Of a DNA stretch of 64,000 nucleotides, positions 34,784-43,515 are shown one piece after another. Each line of letters begins with the position of its first letter. Position 1 is the first letter of the stretch. The translations under genes were made by a program, and so were the position numbers. The notes below the pieces were generated by a model. It was not told the origin of the DNA. It was given only the letters and a program-made list of their open reading frames with translations, and ran no database searches. Source of the DNA: Thermohalobaculum sp951813525. GTDB taxonomy: Bacteria; Pseudomonadota; Alphaproteobacteria; Rhodobacterales; Rhodobacteraceae. The stretch spans positions 1,054,001-1,118,000 of the forward strand of contig CATOTJ020000003.1 in the NCBI GenBank assembly GCA_951813525.2, in the 5' to 3' direction.

Positions 34784-35362
34784 CTAGCGCCGCACCATCG
34801 CAACCTGTCCGGCCATGGCGAACGCAATTGCAACCTCGGCCTGATGATCGCCGATAAATCCATTGACGGCGCGGATCACATCGTCGCGCCACCAGTTGCC
34901 AGTTGAATAATCATCCGCCGCAATTAGCCCGCCTCCGCTGCGGACTTTGGTCAAGGCGAGTTCCAGGTCGGCGTGCACAGAATCATAGGCGTGGTCACCA
35001 TCGACATAGACAAAATCAAGCGAGCCGTCGGCCAGCGTGCCCAGCGCATCGGCTGCTGTCGCCCGATGAATTGCGACCCGGCCCTCTGCGATCTGATCGG
35101 CGAACCGGTCCAGTACGCTTCGGTGGACAGCCTCCATATCTTCGCCGCGTTCGCTGCCATAGAGCGCATTCGCATGAACCGCGTCGTCAGCGATTTGCCA
35201 GGGGTCGATCAGATGCAAACGGGCAGGGGACGCGGCGTCCAAAATACGCGCTGAAAAGTCACCCTTCCAGACGCCAATCTCGGCGCCATTTCCGCCGGTC
35301 GGCAGCATTTTGAGGACCGTGTTGCGCGCGATCCGGTATCTATCGGCCCGTTTGTTGTTCAC
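34784..35362 (-). CDS. Class I SAM-dependent methyltransferase (Methyltransf_24-like)
   Basis: A 192-residue methyltransferase: SAM-binding motif I is GAEIGVWKGDFSARILD, followed by LHLIDPWQIA, and DFVYVDGDHAYDSVHADLE gives the post-motif acidic segment typical of Methyltransf_24. Such enzymes often modify sugars or antibiotics; target unknown. The frame is open to 35530, but GTG at 35362 gives the conserved start and begins 10 bases after the upstream nlpD-like stop, favouring co-transcription. Confidence 0.82.
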   Translation of the reverse strand: MNNKRADRYRIARNTVLKMLPTGGNGAEIGVWKGDFSARILDAASPARLHLIDPWQIADDAVHANALYGSERGEDMEAVHRSVLDRFADQIAEGRVAIHRATAADALGTLADGSLDFVYVDGDHAYDSVHADLELALTKVRSGGGLIAADDYSTGNWWRDDVIRAVNGFIGDHQAEVAIAFAMAGQVAMVRR

Positions 35363-35372
35363 GCGTTCAGCG

Positions 35373-36551
35373 TCACAGGAACTGCATCGGGTCCATGACG
35401 GTTGCGCCCCGCCGCACCTCGAAATGCATGCGCGGCTTTGCCGGAGCCGCAGCATCGGACACGACGCCGATCCGTTGGCCGGATTTGACGAAATCGCCCT
35501 TTCTGACCGTGACTTTGTCGATCCGGCCATAAACGGTCAGCAGCTCGCCGCCATGTCGGATCAGCACGATGGTGCCCAACCCGCCCAGAGTGTCCGAGAC
35601 CAGCGCGACCTCACCGTCGGCTGCGGCGACAACGGGTGCGCCGGCGGCGGCGGCAAAGTCGACACCATCATTCTTGGCCGGGCCGGAGCCTTCGCCGAAT
35701 CCAACCGCGATTGGTCCCTTAACCGGGCGGCGCAGCTTTATCGCGGACCCGGGTGTCGGAGTGTGTGCGGCGGCGTCAGTTGCCGCGACCTTGTCCTCCT
35801 CGGCTGCCGCTGCTGCGGCCGCTTTTTCTTCTTCGGACGCTTCGGTCTGGTACTGGTCCAGACCCGGCGATGTCAGATCGCGCGCGGCTGTCGGCTCGCC
35901 AGGAACCGGATCGGTGCTGGATGGCGGCGCGCCCAGTTCCCCGTCTTCCTTGATACCGGTCGACCGCGCGATGGCATCGGCGGCAAGATCAGGCGTCCAT
36001 CCAGACGGCGGTGTGGTCGGTGCAGGCGCATCTGCAGGCGCCGCGGTTCCATCGACGACGCCGTCAGTGGTCACGGCACTTCCATCTTCGGTCACATCGG
36101 TCCCGCCGTCGCTTGCGGGCTCCAATGCGCGTTCTTCAATCCGGCTGGCGGGGGCTTCGGCGACGACCGGTGCGGTGCGCGCTGTGCTGCCTGGGGGGAC
36201 CACCAATTCCTGCCCCGCGTTCAACCGCGAATCCGGTGTCAGCCCATTATACCCGGCAAGTTCGGACGCCGAGACACCGTTGCGCGCTGCGACAGCGGCA
36301 ACCGTGTCGCCCTCCTGCGCCAGCAAGAATTGCGAGCCGTCCTCGGTCACGACACCGCCTGTGTTTCCGGCATTCGATGGCGGGCGATTGCCGCTGTCAG
36401 CGGACCCAGGCTTGGTCTGGCGATATTCTACCGGCGCTTTGTCGGTCCGGTTCTGGTCGCCGCCGCACGCAGCAACGGCGATAAGCACCGCAAACGCAGC
36501 GGCGGATTTCAGATGGCGTTTACGCGTCTGCTCGGTCATGGTCATTGCCAT
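35373..36551 (-). CDS. nlpD: NlpD-like lipoprotein with LysM and degenerate M23 (LytM) domain
   Basis: A 392-residue envelope lipoprotein: lipobox VAACGGDQ, a LysM domain (about residues 75-120; FLLAQEGDTVAAVAARNGV), a long Thr/Pro/Ala-rich linker and a C-terminal LytM/M23 domain. The domain lacks key zinc ligands: the first motif reads AKNDGVDFAA instead of HxGxD and the second VYGRID instead of YxH, while HFEVRR remains. It is thus likely a catalytically dead amidase activator, as in E. coli NlpD/EnvC. It lies between the methyltransferase and pcm. Confidence 0.9.
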   Translation of the reverse strand: MAMTMTEQTRKRHLKSAAAFAVLIAVAACGGDQNRTDKAPVEYRQTKPGSADSGNRPPSNAGNTGGVVTEDGSQFLLAQEGDTVAAVAARNGVSASELAGYNGLTPDSRLNAGQELVVPPGSTARTAPVVAEAPASRIEERALEPASDGGTDVTEDGSAVTTDGVVDGTAAPADAPAPTTPPSGWTPDLAADAIARSTGIKEDGELGAPPSSTDPVPGEPTAARDLTSPGLDQYQTEASEEEKAAAAAAAEEDKVAATDAAAHTPTPGSAIKLRRPVKGPIAVGFGEGSGPAKNDGVDFAAAAGAPVVAAADGEVALVSDTLGGLGTIVLIRHGGELLTVYGRIDKVTVRKGDFVKSGQRIGVVSDAAAPAKPRMHFEVRRGATVMDPMQFL

Positions 36552-36560
36552 TCCTCGTTC

Positions 36561-37241
36561 TTACGGCCCTTGCTCGTCGTCACCTTCGGGCGGCATTCCG
36601 GCCACCAGCGGCACGAACAGAACCTCGTTCAGCTCGCGGTAATCCAGTTGGCCGTCTTCGGCCTTGTGGATCCGGATCAGCTGTTGCACCGCGTCCGACT
36701 GTCCCACTGGCAGGACCATTATGCCACCGGGGCGCAACTGTTCCAACAGCGTCGATGGAGTGTCTTCTGCCGCTGCCGAAACGATTATACGGTCAAATGG
36801 GGCCTGTTCCGGCCATCCTTTTGTTCCATCACCGGTTTTCAGCGTCACGGTCGACAAACCAAGGGCCGTCATTCGTGCGCGCGCGGCCATGGTCAACTGG
36901 CGGTGACGCTCGATCCCATAGACCCGGCGCGCCAGCCGGGCCAGGATTGCTGCCTGATATCCCGATCCGGCGCCGACCTCCAACACCTTGCAGCGCGCGG
37001 TAACTTCCAGAGCCTGGGTCATGATCCCGACGATCGATGGCTGGGAAATCGTCTGACCGCATAGGATTGGGAGCGCGCTGTCAGCATAGGCACGGTCATC
37101 GAACGCCGCTTCGACAAAGGCATCGCGTGGTGTCTTCTCGAAGGCTGTCAGGACGCGCGCATCGGTTACGCCGTTTCGGCGCAGCTCGAACAAGAGCTGC
37201 ATGACCGCCTCGTCGCGGGCCGATGGCTGCGCTGCGTTCAT
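36561..37241 (-). CDS. pcm: Protein-L-isoaspartate O-methyltransferase
   Basis: A 226-residue PCMT that methylates isoaspartyl residues so that damaged proteins can be repaired. Motifs include LPILCGQTISQPSIVGIMTQ, VLEVGAGSGYQAAILA (SAM motif I) and DRIIVSAAAEDTPSTL (motif II/III region), ending PLVAGMPPEG. Located between surE, whose stop it overlaps as ATGA, and the nlpD-like gene; this pcm-surE pairing is conserved in many proteobacteria. Confidence 0.95.
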   Translation of the reverse strand: MNAAQPSARDEAVMQLLFELRRNGVTDARVLTAFEKTPRDAFVEAAFDDRAYADSALPILCGQTISQPSIVGIMTQALEVTARCKVLEVGAGSGYQAAILARLARRVYGIERHRQLTMAARARMTALGLSTVTLKTGDGTKGWPEQAPFDRIIVSAAAEDTPSTLLEQLRPGGIMVLPVGQSDAVQQLIRIHKAEDGQLDYRELNEVLFVPLVAGMPPEGDDEQGP

Positions 37242-38011
37242 GCCTCGGCCATGATCCGTGCCGCATCATCCATCAGATCGCGCGCTGTCAGGTTCGGACG
37301 CAACGGCGTGACAGTGACCCAGCCGTCGATCAACTGGCGGGCATCGGATCCCTGCGGTGCAGAATGATTTGCGATCATATGGCGCATGAATTGAAATTCC
37401 CGACCGTTTGGCGCTGTGTAATCCGTGACCGAAAATGTTGCATCGTCTCGAATTCCCTGCTCGCAGACGCAAAACCCCTGGATTGCGCCCGGTTCGACTG
37501 CCGGAAAGTTGATATTGTAGAAAACCGTATCGGGCGCCGGCATTTTAAGGGCCGCGCGAACTGCCCGAGCGCCCAGGGCGCGGGACGCGGCCCAGACATC
37601 CTCGGGTCCGTTGACCGAGAAAAACTGCGAAAGGGCGATTGATCGGACGCGGTTCAGACCGCCCTCCATCGCCGCACCGGCTGTGCCGGAATAGACGACA
37701 TCTTCAGCGACGTTATGGCCGCGATTGACGCCGGAGATGATGAGATCGGGCGGGTTGTCGTGCATCAGTTTGTGCAGCCCGACCAATACGCAATCGGCGG
37801 GATAGCCATCGACCGAGAACCGCCGCTCTTCCAACCGCGTCAACCGCGTTGGTGCCACATAAGAGATGCAGTGACCGACGCCCGAGCGTTCATTGTCGGG
37901 TGCAACGACCCAGATATCGCCGTCCGGCCCTGCCACCTCGCGGGCGATGGCTTCGGCAACCTCCAGCCCCGGCGCGCTGATACCATCGTCATTCGTGACC
38001 AGAATTCGCAT
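37238..38011 (-). CDS. surE: 5'/3'-nucleotidase SurE
   Basis: A 257-residue SurE, a metal-dependent survival phosphatase acting on nucleoside 5'- and 3'-monophosphates. The catalytic N-terminus MRILVTNDDGISAPG, NERSGVGHCIS, SGVNRGHNVAEDVVYSGT and AAMEG segments are intact. The stop overlaps the pcm start. It is preceded by 295 non-coding bases from the next upstream minus-strand gene end, so its promoter lies there. Confidence 0.96.
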   Translation of the reverse strand: MRILVTNDDGISAPGLEVAEAIAREVAGPDGDIWVVAPDNERSGVGHCISYVAPTRLTRLEERRFSVDGYPADCVLVGLHKLMHDNPPDLIISGVNRGHNVAEDVVYSGTAGAAMEGGLNRVRSIALSQFFSVNGPEDVWAASRALGARAVRAALKMPAPDTVFYNINFPAVEPGAIQGFCVCEQGIRDDATFSVTDYTAPNGREFQFMRHMIANHSAPQGSDARQLIDGWVTVTPLRPNLTARDLMDDAARIMAEA

Positions 38012-38255
38012 GCGCCGTGCTCCCCAAGGCCAATTGCCGGCCCCGGTTCTACGGCCAGCGTCCAGTCAGGTCCAGCGCCCGTCGACCGGAAAACAGGCTG
38101 CGGCGGCGACTGTGGCAAACTGGCCCAATCAAATCAGCGACCGGTCGCGACCGGGTGTCGCGAGCCGAGGGCGCGGCCAGGGCATTGCCCGCAGCGCCCC
38201 AAGGATATTTTCAGACCGGTGAAGGATGGGCCCGTGAAAGTCTCGGGCACCGCAC

Positions 38256-38282
38256 ATAAAATGGGCGCCCAATTGGGCGCCC
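38256..38282 (-). terminator. Terminator of the lipoprotein gene
   Basis: On the minus strand, gggcgccc-aatt-gggcgccc (38263-38282) forms an 8-base perfect stem with a 4-base loop and is followed by atttta. It lies 25 bases after the lipoprotein stop and separates it from surE. Confidence 0.75.
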
Positions 38283-38306
38283 GACTTGGTTGCGATTGTA
38301 TGTTTG

Positions 38307-39116
38307 TCAGAGACGCATTGCGTCAACCCGCGCAACCGCTGCATCCAGGGCCCCGCGCAGCCCGGCGGTCGAGTAGGTGCCGGATTTAAGGCTGGCATCA
38401 ATGGCAACACCGCCAGCCAGTTGATCGACCAGATTACAGCCTTCGACCTGCTCGCCTTTCAGGACGCAGCGCGCCGCCAGCGGCCCGCCTGACGCCATGT
38501 TCTGATTTGGGTCGGTGGTGATGACATAGAGAACATTCGTCTCGGTCCCGCCACGCTTCTCGACCCCGACACAGCCGATCAGATCGACGCCGACCGGGCT
38601 GCAGGTTTTCGGCGGGTCTTTCTGCAACCGCCGCGTTTCCGCGGCGAACCGTTCCGTGATGCCGCCGGGCGGCAGCGCGAGAAGTCCCATATTACCATCC
38701 AGCAGCGGGTGCTTCAGGTCGTCTTTCAGCAAAATCAACCCCGCCGCCAGCGGGGTGCCCGGGCAGCCCTGGCCCTGTGAGGTCTGGGCCTTCAATTGGG
38801 CGACGACCCGCTCTTTGGTGATCGGGGGCTGCATGCCTGCGGGGATCGCATCCAGAACGATCGCACCGGGAACAGCAAGGCCGGCTTTTGCGACCGTGAA
38901 GTGAACCTTGCCTGCGGATGGCGTCGAACAATTGGCCAGTCCTGCAGAGGCGCCGGTCGTCGGCGTGGTCGCGGCTGCGGCCGTATCCGCAGATTTCGGC
39001 GCATCAGCAGGTGTGTCGTCAGCGCCCGACGCGCAAGCGGCCAACACGAGGACAGCGGCCAACGCACCGGTACGCGTTGCAATCTGGCGAACCCTCAGGG
39101 AAAAACTCTCTGTCAT
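38307..39116 (-). CDS. Hypothetical lipoprotein
   Basis: A 269-residue protein with a lipoprotein signal (LAAVLVLAACASG, lipobox near residues 25-28), followed by a Thr/Ala/Pro-rich linker (about 30-55). The mature domain has at least six cysteines (NCSTP, GCPG, TCSP, GCVGVEK, RCVLKG, GCNLV), likely paired. Family not recognised. It stands between surE and serS with its own terminator downstream. The repeated KxH/Cys layout is reminiscent of exported globular domains, not enzymes with known active sites. Confidence 0.65.
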   Translation of the reverse strand: MTESFSLRVRQIATRTGALAAVLVLAACASGADDTPADAPKSADTAAAATTPTTGASAGLANCSTPSAGKVHFTVAKAGLAVPGAIVLDAIPAGMQPPITKERVVAQLKAQTSQGQGCPGTPLAAGLILLKDDLKHPLLDGNMGLLALPPGGITERFAAETRRLQKDPPKTCSPVGVDLIGCVGVEKRGGTETNVLYVITTDPNQNMASGGPLAARCVLKGEQVEGCNLVDQLAGGVAIDASLKSGTYSTAGLRGALDAAVARVDAMRL

Positions 39117-39194
39117 CTCACTCTCTCTGCTCTGATTTTCGGCATTCTACCCCGAAATGCCGATTCGTCCCGTGTTTGGTGATTTGGCTATCCG

Positions 39195-40496
39195 TTAGAC
39201 GCCCCGGTCCAATTTTCCGTCGCTGCCGATCGCTTCGGCCCCGCGCAGATAGGGGCGCAGCGCGTCTGGGATAACGATCGAGCCGTCTTCCTGCTGATAG
39301 TTTTCCATGACCGCGATCAGTGCGCGGCCCACGGCCAGGCCGGATCCGTTCAGCGTATGCACGAAATCTGGTCGTTTCTCGCCCGCCGGGCGGAACCGTG
39401 CATTCATGCGCCGGGCCTGAAAATCTCCGCAAACCGAACACGAGCTGATCTCGCGATATGCGTTCTGCCCGGGCAGCCAGACCTCGATATCGTGGGTGCG
39501 CTGGGCACCAAACCCCATGTCGCCGGTACACAGAACCACCGTGCGGTAGGGCAGGTCCAGCTTCTCCAGTATACCTTCGGCGCAACGGGTCATACGGGCA
39601 TGCTCGTCGCTGCTGTCCTCGGGCCGGGTGATCGATACCATTTCGACTTTCTCGAATTGATGCTGACGCAGCATACCGCGCGTATCCTTGCCCGCGCTGC
39701 CTGCTTCGGAACGAAAGCATTGGGTCCAGGCCGTATAGCGCCGTGGCAGGCTGTCCTCGTCCACGATCTCGCCTGCCGGGATGTTTGTCAGCGACACCTC
39801 TGCTGTCGGGATCAACCACCAACCATTAGTGGTCTGATAGCTGTCCTCGGCAAATTTCGGCAGCTGGCCGGTGCCGATCATCGCTTCTTCGCGGACCAGT
39901 ACCGGGGTCCAGATCTCGGTCAGGCCGTTCTCATCCACGTGGGTGTCCAGCATGAACTGGGCCAACGCCCGGTGCAGCCGGGTCAATGCGCCCGAGAGCA
40001 GCATGAACCGGCTGCCGGACAGCTTGGCGGCCGTCTCGAAATCCATGCACTCCATGGCCTCGCCCAACTCCCAATGTTCCTTGGGTGCAAAATTGAAGTC
40101 GCGGGGCGTGCCCCAACGGTGCAATTCGACATTTGCCGCCTCGTCGGCCCCATCCGGAACGCTCTCCTGCGCGATGTTGGGCAGGCCCATCAAAATCTCG
40201 GTCAGCCGGGTGTTCTCGACGCGGGCCTCCTCCTCCAACCGGGCAATTTCGGCTTTCTTGTCCGAGACCAGGGCGCGCAATCGTTCGAATTCCGGCTCGT
40301 CCCCGGCCGCCTTTGCCTTACCCACGTCCTTGGATGCGGAATTGCGCGTAGCCTGCGCTTCCTCCGCCGCAGTGATCTTGCCGCGCCGGGCCGCATCGAT
40401 GCCCAGGATTTCCGACGACATCGCCGAGACACCGCGCCGCGCCAATTGGGCGTCAAAAGCTTCGGGGTTCTCGCGGATCTTGCGAATGTCGTGCAT
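39195..40496 (-). CDS. serS: Seryl-tRNA synthetase
   Basis: A 433-residue SerRS. The N-terminal antiparallel coiled-coil arm covers about residues 30-100. Class II motif 2 (FRSEAGSAGKDTRGMLRQHQFEK split around residues 265-287) and motif 3 (NGSGLAVGRALIAVMEN) are present, with the TAEVSLTNI serine-site segment. It charges tRNA-Ser and tRNA-Sec. Start ATG at 40496. It is the usual neighbour of surE/pcm in this group, here separated by a lipoprotein gene. Confidence 0.97.
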   Translation of the reverse strand: MHDIRKIRENPEAFDAQLARRGVSAMSSEILGIDAARRGKITAAEEAQATRNSASKDVGKAKAAGDEPEFERLRALVSDKKAEIARLEEEARVENTRLTEILMGLPNIAQESVPDGADEAANVELHRWGTPRDFNFAPKEHWELGEAMECMDFETAAKLSGSRFMLLSGALTRLHRALAQFMLDTHVDENGLTEIWTPVLVREEAMIGTGQLPKFAEDSYQTTNGWWLIPTAEVSLTNIPAGEIVDEDSLPRRYTAWTQCFRSEAGSAGKDTRGMLRQHQFEKVEMVSITRPEDSSDEHARMTRCAEGILEKLDLPYRTVVLCTGDMGFGAQRTHDIEVWLPGQNAYREISSCSVCGDFQARRMNARFRPAGEKRPDFVHTLNGSGLAVGRALIAVMENYQQEDGSIVIPDALRPYLRGAEAIGSDGKLDRGV

Positions 40497-40589
40497 CGGT
40501 CCTCCTCCGGTTTAGATCAAAGCCATTTTGATCAGGGCCGGGGTTATGCACGATCAGTCGTTGATTTTCCAGAAAACTGAAAGCGGCGT

Positions 40590-41054
40590 TCAACCACCCG
40601 AAAACCACTGTGAAACCGGGAAAAGCGCCAACGCGGCCAGAACGATGCCCGGCCCGTAAAGGGCTTCTCGATTTTGTGGAGCTTCACCGCGCTGCCATCG
40701 ATGAAAGGTGGTGATCAGGACCATCAGGACCAGCCCAAAAACCGCAGACAATAAGAGAAATGGAACCACCAATTCGGCGCCGATCCAAAGCCCGGCAATG
40801 CCGGCCAATTTGACGTCGCCGCCGCCGAACCAACCGACGCAGAACCCGGCAAAGCCGATCACGAAGATCAGCACTGCGGCGACAATGCTGGAGATGATGA
40901 TCACCCACCCCAAACCCGCGAAATAGGCCAACGGCAGATAGGCAACGGCCAGGGCGATGATTGTCTTGTTGAGGAACCGGTGGCGGCGCAGATCCGTGAC
41001 CGCCGCATGGATCATCGCGGCCAGAAAGAGACAGCTTGCAGCGACGGTGGCCAT
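40590..41054 (-). CDS. A24 prepilin peptidase (CpaA/TadV type)
   Basis: A 154-residue polytopic aspartyl protease of the short CpaA/TadV form, lacking the methylase domain of PilD. Both catalytic aspartates are in place: TDLRRHRFLNK in the first part and GWFGGGDVKLAG later. It cleaves Flp-type prepilin leader peptides at the inner membrane. The start ATG follows a strong ggagg. It lies 23 bases downstream of a 57-codon frame encoding an Flp-like pilin, and no other tad genes are nearby. Confidence 0.9.
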   Translation of the reverse strand: MATVAASCLFLAAMIHAAVTDLRRHRFLNKTIIALAVAYLPLAYFAGLGWVIIISSIVAAVLIFVIGFAGFCVGWFGGGDVKLAGIAGLWIGAELVVPFLLLSAVFGLVLMVLITTFHRWQRGEAPQNREALYGPGIVLAALALFPVSQWFSGG

Positions 41055-41077
41055 CTGATCATCCTCCCCTCCGCGCC

Positions 41078-41251
41078 CTAAAGCCCGTGCGAAAGGGCGA
41101 AAAGCGTGGCGGCCAGGTCATTGGAAAAGAGACGGGTGCTAAAGATTGCCGCCGTAGCGAACGCCCCTGCGCCAAGGCCAAATTCGACAGGTGACAACGG
41201 GCGCAAGGCCGTGCAACGCGCGATCTTCGTAATCGTTCCGAAACGTTCCAA
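41078..41251 (-). CDS. Putative divergent Flp-type pilin (57 residues, TTG start)
   Basis: A short frame with TTG start at 41251 and TAG stop at 41078-41080, just before the CpaA-like peptidase. The product has an N-terminal basic segment (LERFGTITKIARCTALRPLS), the Flp core SPVEFGLGAGAFATAA with the conserved Glu-aromatic pair (Glu23-Phe24), and a C-terminus LAATLFALSHGL like Flp pilins. Unusual: the -1 Gly at the expected peptidase cut site, five residues before Glu, is proline. gaaagg lies about eight bases upstream of TTG. Identification is by pattern only. Confidence 0.55.
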   Translation of the reverse strand: MERFGTITKIARCTALRPLSPVEFGLGAGAFATAAIFSTRLFSNDLAATLFALSHGL

Positions 41252-41409
41252 TGTATCGACCTTTCGCCACTCAACCGTCAGGCACCGGGCAAAACAACAC
41301 GGCGCCCCAGGAGGAACAGGCTTAAGGATCAGACGTTAAGGGCGGCGCAAGATCTGTGCTTAACCGTGACGTAACCAAAGATTGTAGGGTTCGCGGCGTT
41401 CTGCCCGGA

Positions 41410-42054
41410 TCAAGGCGCAATCAACGCGCCGACAGCCAATGTGACTGCGGCCTGAGCGGGGTCGATTACAGGACAGTCCAGTTCTGCCTCCAGCCGCGCA
41501 CGGTGGCGCGCCATCCCGGCACAGCCAAGAATAAGCACATCGGCGCCGTCTCGCTCGATCAGCAGACGACCCGTTTCGGCCAGCCGGTCAAAGACGCCGT
41601 CAGTTGCCGATTGCGCCACCGTCAGGTTCAGGGCCCGTTCAGCGGCCAGCCGCGTCTCGAGGCCCATGGTGCGGATGGCGCGCATATGGCGCGGGATCGA
41701 GGCATCGGCAATCGCGATCACCCCGAACCGGTCCCCGTGCGTCAACGCAATGGCCATGGCGCTTTCCTGGATGCCGAAGACCGGCGCCGCAATCTCGGCC
41801 CGCGCCAGTGCAAGGCCGGGATCGGAATAGCAGGCGATGACAAAGGCATCGGCGGGGTGCGCCTGCATTCGGGCAATCAGGGGTAGAACAACCGTTTCGA
41901 CATCGCGTTGGCTTTCGATCCCGAAGGGGCCTTCCTCCAACGTTTCGCAGGCAATTTCAATGCGCCCCGGCACCGCAAAGGGCGCTGTTGCTTCGGCCAG
42001 CCCTGCGGTCACAGCCGGGTTTGAATTGGGGTTGATGATCCGGATCAGTGCCAT
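41410..42054 (-). CDS. Asp/Glu/hydantoin racemase family protein
   Basis: A 214-residue racemase of the aspartate/glutamate-hydantoin family. Two catalytic cysteines appear in FVIACYSDPGL (about residue 74) and LILGCAGMARH (about residue 174), and the N-terminus IRIINPNSNPAVTAG is typical. In this operon it likely racemises 5-substituted hydantoins so that the D-specific enzymes upstream can convert both isomers. Its ATG is six bases after the hydantoinase stop. An aspartate racemase role cannot be excluded. Confidence 0.8.
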   Translation of the reverse strand: MALIRIINPNSNPAVTAGLAEATAPFAVPGRIEIACETLEEGPFGIESQRDVETVVLPLIARMQAHPADAFVIACYSDPGLALARAEIAAPVFGIQESAMAIALTHGDRFGVIAIADASIPRHMRAIRTMGLETRLAAERALNLTVAQSATDGVFDRLAETGRLLIERDGADVLILGCAGMARHRARLEAELDCPVIDPAQAAVTLAVGALIAP

Positions 42055-42060
42055 CGCCTG

Positions 42061-43515
42061 TTATCCACGCTCGGGGCTGAGATCTGCGCCGAAATTCAGC
42101 GCCGGGTTCAACTCGGCGGGCAACACGCCTGGACGCCCGGTCCGGTCAAGCCGTGCGCGCGCCAGAAATTGCCCATCACCTGGCGCCGCGATCAGATCGT
42201 CGCCGTGCGTGACAACCCGGCCGCGCTGGATCGTAGCCACGGGCCGCCCCGCTAATTCCATGCCTTCATAGGGCGAGTAATCCATTGCGTCGTGCAGGTC
42301 CGCATGGCGCACGGTCCACTTTGCAGACGGGTCCCAAATCGCCAGATCCGCATCGGCACCGATCGCGAGCGACCCTTTTTGCGGGTGCAGGCCGAACATC
42401 TGGGCGGCGTTGGTGGCGCTGAACTGAACGAACTGGGGCAGGGTGATGCGCCCCTTCAGATACCCTTCGGAAAACAGCAGCGGCAGCCGCAACTCGATCC
42501 CAGGCATCCCGTTGGCGACTGTGCGGAAATCACCGCCACCGTCCATCAGCTTGCCGCTTTCATCGTTACGATAGGGCGCGTGGTCCGATGAATAGAGATC
42601 GAATACACCGGTTTGCAGCCCGCGCCACAGCGCATCCTGCGTTGCGCGGTCACGCAAGGGCGGCGAGCAGATGAACTTGGTGCCATCGTCACGGTCCAGA
42701 TCTTCGGCGGTCAGAAATATGTATTGCGGGCACGTTTCGCCGAAAATCGCCGAGCCCTCTGCCCTGGCTCGTGCAACTTCGGCCATCCCTTCGGGCGTCG
42801 AGACATGCACGATCAAGAGCGGTGCGTTCAAATAGGATGCCAGCCCGACCGCGCGCTGGATCGCTTCCTTCTCGGACGCCGCCGGGCGCGACGGGGCGTG
42901 AAATTTCGGCTCCAGATGGCCTTTATCGCCCAATCGCCGGCGCATCCAGTTGACCAGCGCGTTGTTTTCGGCATGCACCATTGTCAGCGCTCCGGCCTCG
43001 CGCGCGACCTCCAGCACATCGAGAAATTCTTCATCGCTCAGCGCGATCCCATAGGTCAGGAATACTTTGAAGGACGTGATCCCGCGATCGAAAGCGGCCA
43101 GCATCTGCTCGCGAAATCCCTCGATCGACGTGTCGGTAACGATCAGATGATAGGAAAAGTCGAGGACCGATATCTCGGCCCGCGCGTCATAGGTTTCCAG
43201 CACATTGCCGATCGTCTGGCCGTTTGCCTGCGCGGCAAAGGGTATAATCGTCGTGTTGCCGCCGAACGCTGCGCTGATCGATCCGGTGCGGTAATCGTCC
43301 GCAGTCATGTTGCCGGAGGACCCTTCCTGCGCGATGTGGCAATGGCTTTCGATGCCGCCAGGCACGACGATCTTACCGGTTGCATCGATGATCTCTGCCC
43401 CCTTCAATCCGCTGCCGACGGTTGCAATCTTGCTGTCCCGGATGCCGATATCGGCCTGAAAAACGCTTGACGCATCGGCCAGCGTGCCGCCCTGAATGAC
43501 GAGATCGTGGGTCAT
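42061..43515 (-). CDS. hydA: Dihydropyrimidinase / D-hydantoinase
   Basis: A 484-residue cyclic amidohydrolase. Metal-site segments: GGIESHCHIAQE (two His), the carboxylated lysine in TSFKVFLTYG, MVHAEN and LLIVHVSTPEG (His), and SSDHAPYR (Asp). It opens dihydropyrimidines and 5-substituted hydantoins to N-carbamoyl-amino acids. Start ATG at 43515 overlaps the flavin-reductase stop. Paired with a D-type carbamoylase and a racemase in one operon, so a D-hydantoin route is favoured over pyrimidine breakdown. Confidence 0.9.
   Translation of the reverse strand: MTHDLVIQGGTLADASSVFQADIGIRDSKIATVGSGLKGAEIIDATGKIVVPGGIESHCHIAQEGSSGNMTADDYRTGSISAAFGGNTTIIPFAAQANGQTIGNVLETYDARAEISVLDFSYHLIVTDTSIEGFREQMLAAFDRGITSFKVFLTYGIALSDEEFLDVLEVAREAGALTMVHAENNALVNWMRRRLGDKGHLEPKFHAPSRPAASEKEAIQRAVGLASYLNAPLLIVHVSTPEGMAEVARARAEGSAIFGETCPQYIFLTAEDLDRDDGTKFICSPPLRDRATQDALWRGLQTGVFDLYSSDHAPYRNDESGKLMDGGGDFRTVANGMPGIELRLPLLFSEGYLKGRITLPQFVQFSATNAAQMFGLHPQKGSLAIGADADLAIWDPSAKWTVRHADLHDAMDYSPYEGMELAGRPVATIQRGRVVTHGDDLIAAPGDGQFLARARLDRTGRPGVLPAELNPALNFGADLSPERG

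Noticed and set aside
35310..37064. A 584-codon plus-strand open frame over the nlpD/pcm region
   Set aside because: Runs through three real minus-strand genes; no family features.
39140..39162. A hairpin (cggcatt/aatgccg) downstream of serS considered as a terminator
   Set aside because: Seven-base stem but no T tract on the minus strand where it would be needed.
41059..41274. A 71-codon minus-strand frame overlapping the Flp-like gene
   Set aside because: Product is Arg/Ser-rich with no hydrophobic core; the neighbouring frame carries the Flp pattern.
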